64,000 nt of DNA, taken from the NCBI GenBank assembly GCA_019752535.1, contig JAIEMA010000032.1:41441-105440 (forward strand). Reading direction: 5' to 3'. The translations under genes and the position numbers were made by a program. Shown piece after piece: positions 43,247-51,550 of the stretch (position 1 is the stretch's first letter; each line of letters opens with the position of its first letter). Below the pieces are notes generated by a model. It was not told the origin of the DNA, ran no database searches, and worked only from the letters and a program-made list of their open reading frames with translations. Origin of the DNA: Bacteriovoracaceae bacterium. Lineage in GTDB: Bacteria > Bdellovibrionota > Bacteriovoracia > Bacteriovoracales > Bacteriovoracaceae.

Positions 43247-43699
43247 CTATCGAATCTCACGAATAAGAAGGTTTAATTCTTCATAAAATTTGGTCTTCGA
43301 ATTGGTTTTTGCAGTCATTTCGCGCAATGCCACAAGCAAATCAGCTATATTCATCGCTTTTTTATCATAGATAGCAGTCAGCTTTTTATGGGTAATCGCG
43401 AGAGAGGGTGGAGGAGTGGTAGTGAGTGATTCTTGTAAAATAACTTGAATCGTCTGGAACTCAAGCTCCTTTAGCTCTTGGTGGCGGGAGAGATGACTTT
43501 CAATTGTCTGCATGACTTGTTTTTTGAGTGTTTCATCAAAATCTTTATGCTCAGAGAGAACCACTTCTAGATCTGCCTTGAGGTCTTGCATATTAGTGAC
43601 TTCAGCTTCTGCAATCTTTTTTGGGAGGTTGTGGCGATCGACATGATGAGCACAACTCGAAAGTAAAAGTGCGCCAAAAATTACGGCGTAGAATTTCAT
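43247..43699 (-). CDS. Hypothetical lipoprotein of the export operon
   Basis: A 150-residue lipoprotein, with the ATG at 43699 preceded by AAGGAG; an upstream GTG touches that site and is less likely. Lipobox LLLSSC. The mature part is helical and acidic with coiled-coil character (DLEVVLSEHKDFDETLKKQVMQTIESHLSR). It lies 5 bp after the TolC-like gene, so it is part of the same unit. No family recognised. Confidence 0.7.
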   Translation of the reverse strand: MKFYAVIFGALLLSSCAHHVDRHNLPKKIAEAEVTNMQDLKADLEVVLSEHKDFDETLKKQVMQTIESHLSRHQELKELEFQTIQVILQESLTTTPPPSLAITHKKLTAIYDKKAMNIADLLVALREMTAKTNSKTKFYEELNLLIREIR

Positions 43700-43704
43700 A
43701 AATA

Positions 43705-45069
43705 TCACTCCTTAATCTTATGAATAAGATCGATTAATGTTCCGTCTAACGATTTTCTTTCAATATCAATAAGCACTGAAATCATTTGCGTTTCAATTAC
43801 ACGCATTTTTACTTCAGCTTCATCTTGTTCTCGTATGTTAACAAAAAAGACATCACTGGCACCTGAAGCTAGTTTTTTGATTTCTGCTTGGGCCATTTTT
43901 GTGGTGTCTTCTTGCTCTTGGGTCTGCCAGTTCAGTTGCTCTTTAATTTTTTGAGAAGCAATTCTGTTTTGTTCAATTCGTGTCTGCCATTCACGCTCAA
44001 GCCATGTTTTGCGATACCTTAGGGAAGCCAATTTATGGGACACTTCCTCTCTCTTTCCGCCACCTTTTCTATTCTCAAGTGGAATTTCTACTTTTAGTGC
44101 CACTCGTAGTTGGTCATTTGAATCTCTACCGGGGGCAGGGCCGTTAAGATCTTTCGCTCCCTCTACACCAACTTTTAATTCTGGAAGGGCCAATGCATTA
44201 GCAAAATCTTTTTCTTGATACAGCAGATCAGATTCATTTTGTATGAGCCTGAAGGCCGGCAGCTTATTTCTGTTTGAGATCTCCACGTCTGAAGTCGGTG
44301 TTGAGACTTTTCTAATCTCTGCGGGTACTTGCTCAATAGAAAGATTGGTTTCTTGGATATAGAGAGCTAATTCAGCTTGAGCTAAACTAAACTCTCGCTG
44401 AACTTTCACAAGTTCAGCTTCTCTTTTAGCTAAAGATCTGCGGTTATCCGTCAGCTTGATTTCACTAATATCTCCATGCTTCCACTTCTTCTCAAGCCAG
44501 CTTTGACGAGAAATCGCATTCTCGACCCAACTTTTAAGGACCTTAAGCTTCTGTCCACTGGCCACCCATTTCCAGTAGACCTCACTAGATTTGATATAGA
44601 TCTCAACAGCTTTTTGTTCCCACTCAATTTGAGAGTTCTTGAAATCAATCTCAGCTCCTACGCGCTGAAGCCTCGTCTCATCCATCGCCCTGTCACGCAA
44701 CAAAGGGATCTCAAAGCCTGCAAACATTTCACCGACTGCAGAAGTGGAAGATTTGCCTTCATAGGTAGAATAAGTTCCGTTGCCTTGCCTGCGGCCAGCA
44801 AAAAGAGTTGAGCCCATGACTGGAAGCTGTCTTTCTAGTTTCACTTCCCAGAAGCGATTATAGTCACTGTTGTTCATTTGGTTGCGAGTGTTGGCTTTGA
44901 TTTTGTGATCAAACGCACCATTGCTGCTTCTGAGTTTCGCACGAGCGGCTTCTATCTTCTCATTGCTAGACATGAGAAGGGGCATTTCTTTTAATATTCT
45001 GTTTTGAAAATCCTCAATCTTTAATGCTGACGCATTTGAGATTAGAAGAAAGGAAAACAAACAAATCAT
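43705..45069 (-). CDS. TolC family outer membrane efflux protein
   Basis: A 454-residue protein with signal peptide MICLFSFLLISNASA. The mature part consists of long alternating helices with a repeat of the TolC motif region (KAVEIYIKSSEVYWKWVASGQKLKVLKSWVENAI in the first half; IEQNRIASQKIKEQLNWQTQEQEDTTKMAQAEIKKL in the second). TolC proteins form trimeric channels through the outer membrane and periplasm. The ATG overlaps the HlyD-like stop (ATGA). Together with the adaptor and ABC membrane subunit it forms a type-I-like export system. Confidence 0.88.
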   Translation of the reverse strand: MICLFSFLLISNASALKIEDFQNRILKEMPLLMSSNEKIEAARAKLRSSNGAFDHKIKANTRNQMNNSDYNRFWEVKLERQLPVMGSTLFAGRRQGNGTYSTYEGKSSTSAVGEMFAGFEIPLLRDRAMDETRLQRVGAEIDFKNSQIEWEQKAVEIYIKSSEVYWKWVASGQKLKVLKSWVENAISRQSWLEKKWKHGDISEIKLTDNRRSLAKREAELVKVQREFSLAQAELALYIQETNLSIEQVPAEIRKVSTPTSDVEISNRNKLPAFRLIQNESDLLYQEKDFANALALPELKVGVEGAKDLNGPAPGRDSNDQLRVALKVEIPLENRKGGGKREEVSHKLASLRYRKTWLEREWQTRIEQNRIASQKIKEQLNWQTQEQEDTTKMAQAEIKKLASGASDVFFVNIREQDEAEVKMRVIETQMISVLIDIERKSLDGTLIDLIHKIKE

Positions 45070-46070
45070 TTGATCCCTTTTTCATGTTGAAGAAGTTTCT
45101 GTACTTCATCGCCAATCAGCTCTGTGCTCATTGGAATGCCGTTAAATTGTCTCCAAATCTCCCATCCGAGGGTCACTTGGTTCATCAAGACAAATCCTGT
45201 GGAGCGGATTCCTTGTCTTAGGAAAGTTTCCGAAGGCCATGGGCCATCTGGTTCAAGTAGCACACGAAATTTTGTTTCTTTCGATGCAACGGAATCAACA
45301 AGAACAACCTTTGCCTTAAAAGTGCCGATGGCAAGACTAGGCCATCCTGGTACCTGAATGGCAGGCCAGCCCGCAAATTCGATACGGGCCTCACTACCAT
45401 GTTCGATGAGGGCCACATCATTGCCATCAATCCACATCTCGATTGCAAGTTTCTGAGCTGTGGGAGCAAGAATTAATAACGGATCACCTTGTTTCACAAT
45501 TTGAGCACCCTCACCATGTCGTACACGCATGACTTGACCATCTCGAGGGGCGAGGATCTTCTGAGTCGCTTGTCGAGCGAGTCCACTTTGAATCTTTAAA
45601 AGACTGGCTTGGGCTTTTGACACTTCCATTTCAAGCTTTGAGATTTTGATTTTTTCACTTTCCCACTCTTTTCTGGCCGTGAGTCCCTCTTTAAATAAAG
45701 ACTCCTGTCGCTTGAGATTGATTCTTCCAGTCGTGAGTGCCATCTCTGCAGATTTGAGAGCATCACGATTGGCAGATAATTCAACTTCTAATCGATCTAA
45801 GTATTCAGTGTCTGTATCTGAAAGTGTGACCATGATGTCACCCTTTTTGACGAGACTTCCTTCGCGTACGTGCCACTGTTTGATAAAACCTGAAATAGGA
45901 GCATGAATCTCCTGAAAGCGATCATTAGGATCAAGTCCGATGACTCGTCCATCACCAGAAGAAAATTGTCTCCAGGGCGTAAATAAAGTCAGCACACAAA
46001 GTGCTAAAAAAGTAAGTAAAAGCTTAGACCACTTTTTTACCCAAACAGGTGGATCAATATACTTATTCAT
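45066..46070 (-). CDS. HlyD family periplasmic adaptor
   Basis: A 334-residue protein with ATG at 46070 and GGAGG upstream. A single N-terminal membrane helix (about residues 15-35), then a biotinyl-lipoyl-like segment (EIHAPISGFIKQWHVREGSLVKKGDIMVTL), a coiled-coil hairpin (about 85-165) and the beta-barrel (APRDGQVMRVRHGEGAQIVKQGDPLLILAP). It joins the inner-membrane transporter to the TolC channel. It overlaps both neighbours by a few bases. Confidence 0.92.
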   Translation of the reverse strand: MNKYIDPPVWVKKWSKLLLTFLALCVLTLFTPWRQFSSGDGRVIGLDPNDRFQEIHAPISGFIKQWHVREGSLVKKGDIMVTLSDTDTEYLDRLEVELSANRDALKSAEMALTTGRINLKRQESLFKEGLTARKEWESEKIKISKLEMEVSKAQASLLKIQSGLARQATQKILAPRDGQVMRVRHGEGAQIVKQGDPLLILAPTAQKLAIEMWIDGNDVALIEHGSEARIEFAGWPAIQVPGWPSLAIGTFKAKVVLVDSVASKETKFRVLLEPDGPWPSETFLRQGIRSTGFVLMNQVTLGWEIWRQFNGIPMSTELIGDEVQKLLQHEKGIK

Positions 46071-46935
46071 GGCCACCTCCAAAAGCTTTCTCAAGTTTGA
46101 TGAGAGAAGTGATCAGAGAATAGTGAGTTTCCATAAACTTGGAGAGTCTACCGAGTGAATAAAAAAGACCTCCACCTAATAACTCAGCCGCTACAAATTG
46201 ACCGAGGCTGATTTGATTGGTGTTAAACAACCAAGCACCGCCAATCAATAGGCTTAGAGAACCAATAGTTTGAATGAGACTTAAAAGGATGATTTGATTT
46301 TTTAAAATTTTGAAATGTTCATGCCTGGCCCCTAGCCAATTATTCGATGTGGTTTCAATTCCATCTTCAATTTTAAACCACTCTTTATACTTTTGGTTTG
46401 ATTCTTCAAGGGACGTTTGTATGCCCTCTTTACCCAGCAAATAAACAGCATAGAGCGAGAGCCAAACTACAATATTTAAAAGAACAAAATAAGGGTGGTA
46501 GACCATTAAAACGGCACTCGTCACGACTAGAGAGAGAAAAATTTCAAATCCATCAATGGCCCATTTGCTTAGCACTTTAGGGATTGTCGCCAATTCAAAA
46601 AACATAATTTTATTTTTGAGAGCAAGAGGTGGAAAGCGATTTAGGTTTTGATCGATGATTTTTCTTTCAATGTATTCTAGGATGTAGGTCTGTCCGAGGC
46701 GGCAGAACTGCATTAAAGTGAGCCCTAAAGTGATAAGAATACTGAGGCTTATTAAATTAATTCCAAGTCCGCTAAAAGCGAGATTCGAAACGAGCATTTG
46801 AACAACGAGTGGAGTCGCAAGACCCATCAATGCGTAAGCGACACCATAAATAGCAAATGGGTTCCAGCTGCTTACATCATTTAAAATCCATTTTTGGAGG
46901 AGTATTCTCTGATTCAACTGGTTCGGCTTTGTCAT
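46063..46935 (-). CDS. ABC exporter transmembrane domain without ATPase domain
   Basis: A 290-residue inner-membrane protein with the six-helix ABC exporter fold (type-I secretion ATPase membrane domain): PFAIYGVAYALMGLATPLVVQML, LGLTLMQFCRLGQTYILEYIERKII, and SLGQFVAAELLGGGLFYSLGRLSKFMETHYSLITSLIKLEKAFG, where such proteins normally continue into the nucleotide-binding domain. The chain ends there (FGGGHE) and no Walker motif occurs in it or in the neighbours. Either a separate ATPase serves it or the gene has lost that half. It is the first gene of the export operon. Confidence 0.8.
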   Translation of the reverse strand: MTKPNQLNQRILLQKWILNDVSSWNPFAIYGVAYALMGLATPLVVQMLVSNLAFSGLGINLISLSILITLGLTLMQFCRLGQTYILEYIERKIIDQNLNRFPPLALKNKIMFFELATIPKVLSKWAIDGFEIFLSLVVTSAVLMVYHPYFVLLNIVVWLSLYAVYLLGKEGIQTSLEESNQKYKEWFKIEDGIETTSNNWLGARHEHFKILKNQIILLSLIQTIGSLSLLIGGAWLFNTNQISLGQFVAAELLGGGLFYSLGRLSKFMETHYSLITSLIKLEKAFGGGHE

Positions 46936-47016
46936 TGGGCTCCCATGTGCTTAAAAGTGAAAAAAGGGATATAGATACATTACTATTTTTTAACCTATTA
47001 TGTTTATACAAAAAGT

Positions 47017-47045
47017 TGAACAAGTCGTTCACATTTCATGAAATG
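47017..47045. promoter_or_regulatory. Adjacent inverted repeats in the divergent promoter region
   Basis: TGAAC-AAGTC-GTTCA (47017-47031) is followed directly by the perfect 14-bp palindrome CATTTCATGAAATG (47032-47045). They lie in the 133-bp gap between the export operon and the ferritin-like gene. Symmetric sites here suit a dimeric regulator, but none is encoded next to them. Confidence 0.35.
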
Positions 47046-47068
47046 AGAGGCGCGTCATTATAAATACA

Positions 47069-47539
47069 ATGTGGTCTCCCTATATCTTGGGAAAAGTTCC
47101 CAAATCTCGCTCCATTTCGACTGTAGAAGGACTTGGTGATCGATTGCGTTTTGTTGCCTTTGCTGAAAGGCAAGCGGCTCTTGCCTTCAAAGAGGCTGCC
47201 TCTCGATTCACAGATGCTTCTTGCGAATTAAGAGAGGCTTGGCTTTGGGTCTCAAAAGAAGAAGAGAAGCATGAGCGCTGGCTTCTTGCGAGGATGGAGG
47301 AGCTCTCACAAAGAGTTGAAGCTTGCCCCGTTGCTCTTGATCTTTATCTCTCTTTTGAGCGATGTCATTCGGCCCATGAATTTGCACTCTATATGAGTAA
47401 TGCAGAGGAGAGAGGAAGAGTGGCTGGAGAAAAATTTGGAGAGATTTTAAAAGAGAGAGATCCAGTGACGGCCAAAATATTTGCTCAAATTGCTGCTGAG
47501 GAGAGAGAGCATGTGGCCATGGTGGCCAAATTCTTTTAG
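47069..47539 (+). CDS. Ferritin-like di-iron protein
   Basis: A 156-residue four-helix protein. Metal-ligand pattern: FAERQAALAF in helix 1, SKEEEKHERW (ExxH) in helix 2, and a second ExxH, AAEEREHVAM, in helix 4. The C-terminal helices (ERGRVAGEKFGEIL, AKIFAQIAAEEREH) fit a rubrerythrin- or MiaE-like fold. It probably binds two irons in the cytosol and uses or detoxifies oxygen species. Substrate unknown. Its stop interlocks with the convergent porin gene (TTAG). Confidence 0.75.
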   Translation: MWSPYILGKVPKSRSISTVEGLGDRLRFVAFAERQAALAFKEAASRFTDASCELREAWLWVSKEEEKHERWLLARMEELSQRVEACPVALDLYLSFERCHSAHEFALYMSNAEERGRVAGEKFGEILKERDPVTAKIFAQIAAEEREHVAMVAKFF

Positions 47540-48654
47540 AGAGCAATTGTTATTCTCGCATTGATAATTTGTGCATCTGGAATCTCTCGATCGCCAAATG
47601 GATTTCGCACAAATAAACCATGAAGCGAGGTTTGAAGATTTTCATTAATTTGTTTCTTAAAATACACTTCGTAAGCCGTTTCATATTTCGAGGGATAATC
47701 TAAGTCTTCGAGATGGTATTTGGAAAATTCCACTCGAGACATCATGAGACCGATCTCATCGTTTGTAAGTCCAAAGGGTTGATCCCAAGTCGTTCCTATT
47801 AAAATATTCGAATGAATCGCTAGCGAATCTTCATCCGTTGTACTTCCATAGCGAAAGAAGGGATGCCAGTGACTCAGGAGAGTTTCTTCCCATTGAGCAA
47901 AATAGCCTGATTGATGAGAGTGAGAATCCTTAGTCAAATCGGGAGCACTCCGTTGATACTCCCAAAAAGCCAAGCTCCACTTTCCTGACCGAGTCCTCTG
48001 ACCAAATTCATACATACTAAAGTGAGAGTCAGCGGAGAGGGTCGGTTCTGTTTGCATTTGGCGAAGATTATTTTTATTTCCACCGAACTCACTTGTGATG
48101 GCCACCATAAGAAAGAGACCATTTCCTAGACGCCAATGGATATCACTTCCAAATGAAGGAAAGGGATAGAGAGGAGCACCATTTGGTCCCGACGAGCCCC
48201 ATTCAGCACTGGTTCCTACTGAGGTATTAGAAAAAACAGAAACTGAAGGTAAAAAACCATAACTGCGTGAGAGATCAATAACACCTAAGCGCCAGTTTAA
48301 ATGGCGAAATAATTTCTGCCGAAAATAGAGTTCATAAATTTTAAGCGTCTCTTTAGGCCCCACATCCATGTTTGAAGTGTACTGGGAGTCTCCCACAAAC
48401 TGTTGAGGCGATTGACCATGATAGCCCATGAATGAAACTTCTAAATCTGTTGGGTGAATCCAGGGTAAAATCTTTAAGTCGTTTAAATGAGCTTCACCTA
48501 TTGCAAGTCCAGCGATAACGTTTGTTTGCTTCAGGCCACCTTGGATATTATTGTGGTTTTCAAGGGTATAGAAGAAATCAAACTCTGCTTTGGGCAATTG
48601 TAAGGCCCAAGAGTTTTGCAAATTGCTCACGATGAATAGCAATAGAGCAAACAT
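47536..48654 (-). CDS. OprB-like outer membrane porin
   Basis: A 372-residue protein with an N-terminal signal sequence (about residues 1-17). It is aromatic and Gly-rich with alternating strands typical of outer-membrane barrels and ends in Leu (ARITIAL). Segments such as LYFRQKLFRHLNWRLGVIDLS, SSFGSDIHWRLGNGLF-type and AYEVYFKKQINENLQTSLHGLFVRNP resemble carbohydrate-selective OprB porins, including the late YEVYYK...P motif. Its gene is the last of the di-heme/PepSY/FetAB run. The substrate is unknown. Confidence 0.75.
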   Translation of the reverse strand: MFALLLFIVSNLQNSWALQLPKAEFDFFYTLENHNNIQGGLKQTNVIAGLAIGEAHLNDLKILPWIHPTDLEVSFMGYHGQSPQQFVGDSQYTSNMDVGPKETLKIYELYFRQKLFRHLNWRLGVIDLSRSYGFLPSVSVFSNTSVGTSAEWGSSGPNGAPLYPFPSFGSDIHWRLGNGLFLMVAITSEFGGNKNNLRQMQTEPTLSADSHFSMYEFGQRTRSGKWSLAFWEYQRSAPDLTKDSHSHQSGYFAQWEETLLSHWHPFFRYGSTTDEDSLAIHSNILIGTTWDQPFGLTNDEIGLMMSRVEFSKYHLEDLDYPSKYETAYEVYFKKQINENLQTSLHGLFVRNPFGDREIPDAQIINARITIAL

Positions 48655-48660
48655 AAAGAT

Positions 48661-49260
48661 TCAGCTTAGTCTTAGATCTCTGAATTGAAACTGTTCAAGT
48701 TTCGATTCAGCATGAGAGACAAGAATGATTTGTCCCTCAGTTTTAATTTGCCAATCCCGAAGTAAATTGAAGGCCTCGGCAGCCATGCCAGTATCGAGAT
48801 GGGCCACGGGTTCATCAAGCAACAAAACCCTCGCCTTAAGTGAGACGGCCCTCAAGAGGGAGAGGATTTGTTTCTGGCCGCTCGAGAGTTCATTGAAGTG
48901 AGAGTTTGTGATTTTCCATTTATCTAAATAGTCACGATAGAGGTAAAGAGGTTTATGCCCTTCATAGATCTTCATCTTGAAAATGACCTCAAAAAAATCC
49001 TCGATACTCATGGACTGCGCCGTTGGAGAGGGAGGCAGATAAAGAATTTGACTGCGGTATTCTTGGAGATTCCAAGAAGAGAGGTCTTTTTCAAGATACT
49101 GAAACTTTTTATATTCTAGTGGAAGTAGCCGAGCGAGGGATTTGAGTAATAAGCTTTTTCCCACTCCATTTTCGCCTTTAAGCAAGATTGATTCACCAAT
49201 GCGAAGATTGAAATCGAGGATGAGATTATTGGGGAGCTTTAGACCCTCAATGTTTAGCAT
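48661..49260 (-). CDS. fetA: FetA-like ABC transporter ATPase
   Basis: A 199-residue ATPase: Walker A GENGVGKS, signature LSSGQKQILSLLRA, Walker B VLLLDEPVAHLD. It pairs with the UPF0014 permease directly upstream (7-bp overlap). FetAB (YbbLM) exports iron and raises resistance to peroxide stress in Escherichia coli. The cassette is short but complete. The porin gene follows 6 bp later. Confidence 0.82.
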   Translation of the reverse strand: MLNIEGLKLPNNLILDFNLRIGESILLKGENGVGKSLLLKSLARLLPLEYKKFQYLEKDLSSWNLQEYRSQILYLPPSPTAQSMSIEDFFEVIFKMKIYEGHKPLYLYRDYLDKWKITNSHFNELSSGQKQILSLLRAVSLKARVLLLDEPVAHLDTGMAAEAFNLLRDWQIKTEGQIILVSHAESKLEQFQFRDLRLS

Positions 49261-50003
49261 ATAATTTCATTTCTCTTCATGACCTGAGAGAGTGATAAAT
49301 TAATCGCCATCAAGGTGGCGAGATAGGCAGCGGCCGCAATCAGTAGCATGATCACGATCTGTAGGCTTGCCGCTTCAGTGGTGTCTTTTCCAGCGAGGAT
49401 TTGGCCAGTCATCATTCCTGGAATAGAGACAATTCCCATTGAAACGAGGGCATTTAAAGTGGGAGTCATGGCCGTATGAATGGAATCGTTTATATAGGAT
49501 GAAGTGGCCTCTTTTTCATTCGCCCCTAGAGCTAAGAGAGTGAGGATATCTTCCTTGTGTTGTTTGATGGCTTTCCCAAATGAATCAATGCCAAGAGAGA
49601 TACCAGTTAAAGTATTCCCAAGAAGCATCCCCAATAAGGGAAGAAGGATTTCTGTCTTCCAAATGGGATCTGCTCCAAAAAGATAACTGGCCAATAAAGC
49701 CATCGGCCAGATGGACAGTGCGATGGAATAGAAATTATTTAAAATCAATTGGGGATGGCGTTCAGTAATTCTCGACTTCGACTGGATCGCGGCATTGACA
49801 GTCATGATGAAGGCGATAGAGGCAATAAGAAAGGGTGAGTCTGATTGAAAAATATATTTGAGTAAAAAACCTAAAACAGAAACTTGTACGATGGCCCTGA
49901 GTGAGCTTAAAAGTAGAGATTTTTCAATTTTGTGTTGTTTGACCAAAGAGAGAGCCGCACAAAAAAGAATGAGGATAGAAGCCCAAAGGATGGAGAGGGT
50001 CAA
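49254..50003 (-). CDS. fetB: FetB-like iron export permease (UPF0014)
   Basis: A 249-residue inner-membrane protein with seven predicted helices. UPF0014 motifs: SSLRAIVQVSVLGFLL, PLLGMLLGNTLTGISLGIDSF, EKEATSSYINDSIHTAMTPTLNALVSMGIVSIPGMMTGQILAG. The start codon is TTG at 50003, with GGAG upstream in the end of the preceding gene. With FetA it forms an exporter linked to iron and oxidative stress. Confidence 0.92.
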   Translation of the reverse strand: MTLSILWASILILFCAALSLVKQHKIEKSLLLSSLRAIVQVSVLGFLLKYIFQSDSPFLIASIAFIMTVNAAIQSKSRITERHPQLILNNFYSIALSIWPMALLASYLFGADPIWKTEILLPLLGMLLGNTLTGISLGIDSFGKAIKQHKEDILTLLALGANEKEATSSYINDSIHTAMTPTLNALVSMGIVSIPGMMTGQILAGKDTTEAASLQIVIMLLIAAAAYLATLMAINLSLSQVMKRNEIIC

Positions 50004-50006
50004 CTT

Positions 50007-51095
50007 TTAGATCTCCTCTCCTGAAAGGGTATGGAGAACAGAATATTTTTTGATAACAGCATTTAAGCCTTCAGCTTTAAACAAGGTCTGCATCTCACGA
50101 GATGGACAATGGCCATTCTCAATTCGATCTGTGAGCTCATTCAAACTATCAGGATTAAAACCATGTTTCTTTAGAACTGCAGGTGCGTTACTAAAAATTT
50201 CCATAAAGCGCTCTCGCATCTCAGGGGCTTTGATCCCTAGGCGGCTCACAAGGCCAAGATCATAGATTCTCTCGGGAGCCGAGGAGCGCCCTTTGAGTGT
50301 TTCATCGAGGAAAAGGGCCAAAACGAGTAAGATATAATTTTTAAAATCTATCGAGTGTGAACTCATTTCAAAAACTTTAAACTCTATCCTGAAATTTTCA
50401 TCAGCGTGAAGTTCAATGGCCGGGGCGATGATAGAGCGTTTGAACGTTCGATAGGAGAGGCCAAGTTGAGATTTATTTTCCCACAGCTGACCTTTATAAA
50501 AGGGAGAAGCTAATGAAATCGCGGCAAGTGCTGGAGCGTAGTAGTTGACCTTAGCGTTGAGATCCTCAAGATCAGAAAACAATTTTTTGGTGATGGGTTC
50601 TGGAAAGCTGACATTGATGTCAGGGCCGTATGTTGTCATCACTTCCATCGCCCATTGCCAAAAGTCATGACGTCGCTTGTTTTGAGGGCCTGAAAATTTA
50701 GTTTCAATCGGGTGATGAGACATGGCGACTGGCACCATATCATGTTGAGAGAGCGCCGTTTTAAAGCGACGATAACACTCTTCATAAACTTTCATGACTT
50801 CATCAATGGAATAGCACACTGGCGTGCGAATTTCAGCTCCCTTAGGATAGGCATCAATCACTTTAAAATTCTCATCGACAATTCCATAGCCTTCTACAAT
50901 GAAAGGCATGAGCTTTTCATGGGGAGGTTCTGCGGAGAGACCCTCAAGAGAGGGAAGGCCTTCGAGAGATATTTGGCTGAAAATCTGATCGAGTTGCTTA
51001 AAGGATACGTCTTTATACCATAGAGGACGAGAGTCACTCTTCCTCGCTAGGAGAAATTCAGCTTCGATGCCGAATCGAAAACCGGAAGTCATCAT
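50007..51095 (-). CDS. Glutamate-cysteine ligase-like enzyme (GCS2 family)
   Basis: A 362-residue member of the carboxylate-amine ligase family: FRFGIEAEFLL (ATP/substrate loop) at the start, GAEIRTPVCYS, YGPDINVSFPEP, LSYRTFKRSIIAPAIELHADE and FRIEFKVFEMSS. Family members join glutamate to cysteine or another amine. ATGA overlap with the upstream PepSY gene shows translational coupling. No gshB-like gene is in the window, so glutathione synthesis is not established; a distinct gamma-glutamyl product is possible. Confidence 0.85.
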   Translation of the reverse strand: MMTSGFRFGIEAEFLLARKSDSRPLWYKDVSFKQLDQIFSQISLEGLPSLEGLSAEPPHEKLMPFIVEGYGIVDENFKVIDAYPKGAEIRTPVCYSIDEVMKVYEECYRRFKTALSQHDMVPVAMSHHPIETKFSGPQNKRRHDFWQWAMEVMTTYGPDINVSFPEPITKKLFSDLEDLNAKVNYYAPALAAISLASPFYKGQLWENKSQLGLSYRTFKRSIIAPAIELHADENFRIEFKVFEMSSHSIDFKNYILLVLALFLDETLKGRSSAPERIYDLGLVSRLGIKAPEMRERFMEIFSNAPAVLKKHGFNPDSLNELTDRIENGHCPSREMQTLFKAEGLNAVIKKYSVLHTLSGEEI

Positions 51096-51550
51096 CGTCC
51101 CTTTGGAACAAGCAATTGCACGCCACTAATAATAAGAAAGAGTAGTCCTAATGAGGATAGAAGATAAATTCCGTATTGACCAAAGGGTCCAAGAATTGAG
51201 CCTTGATGAAGCTCAATTAAAAACCCAGTACGCCTTTGAGCTCTTTTAAGCACTTCGGCCGTCTGGGGATTGATTTGCCACTCCATTCCATCGCTAAAAC
51301 GTAGGGAGATAATATTTTTTTTGGGCTGATAGATCAATTGATCAAATGGCTTATCTTTTAGCTCAAGCTTCTCTGTAATTTGCTCAATGTTGAGAATCGG
51401 CAAATCATTAACTCTCTCGGTGACTAGAGTTGAAGGCTGTATCCATTCAAATTGATTGCGCATTTGTAGGCAAATGCCTGTGATCACCACGGCCAGCAAT
51501 GGCAAGGTAATCAATAGGGCAACCTGCTTATGCCTTTGACGCCAGTTCAT
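51092..51550 (-). CDS. PepSY-associated membrane protein
   Basis: A 152-residue protein with an N-terminal helix (LLITLPLLAVVITGICLQM), a periplasmic PepSY-like segment (PILNIEQITEKLELKDKPFDQLIYQPKKNIISLRFSDGMEWQINPQTAEVL) and a C-terminal helix (LLSSLGLLFLIISGVQLLV). PepSY/PepSY_TM proteins occur in iron-reductase and siderophore systems. Starts and stops overlap both neighbours by 4 bp. Small size suggests a subunit rather than an enzyme alone. Confidence 0.8.
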   Translation of the reverse strand: MNWRQRHKQVALLITLPLLAVVITGICLQMRNQFEWIQPSTLVTERVNDLPILNIEQITEKLELKDKPFDQLIYQPKKNIISLRFSDGMEWQINPQTAEVLKRAQRRTGFLIELHQGSILGPFGQYGIYLLSSLGLLFLIISGVQLLVPKGR

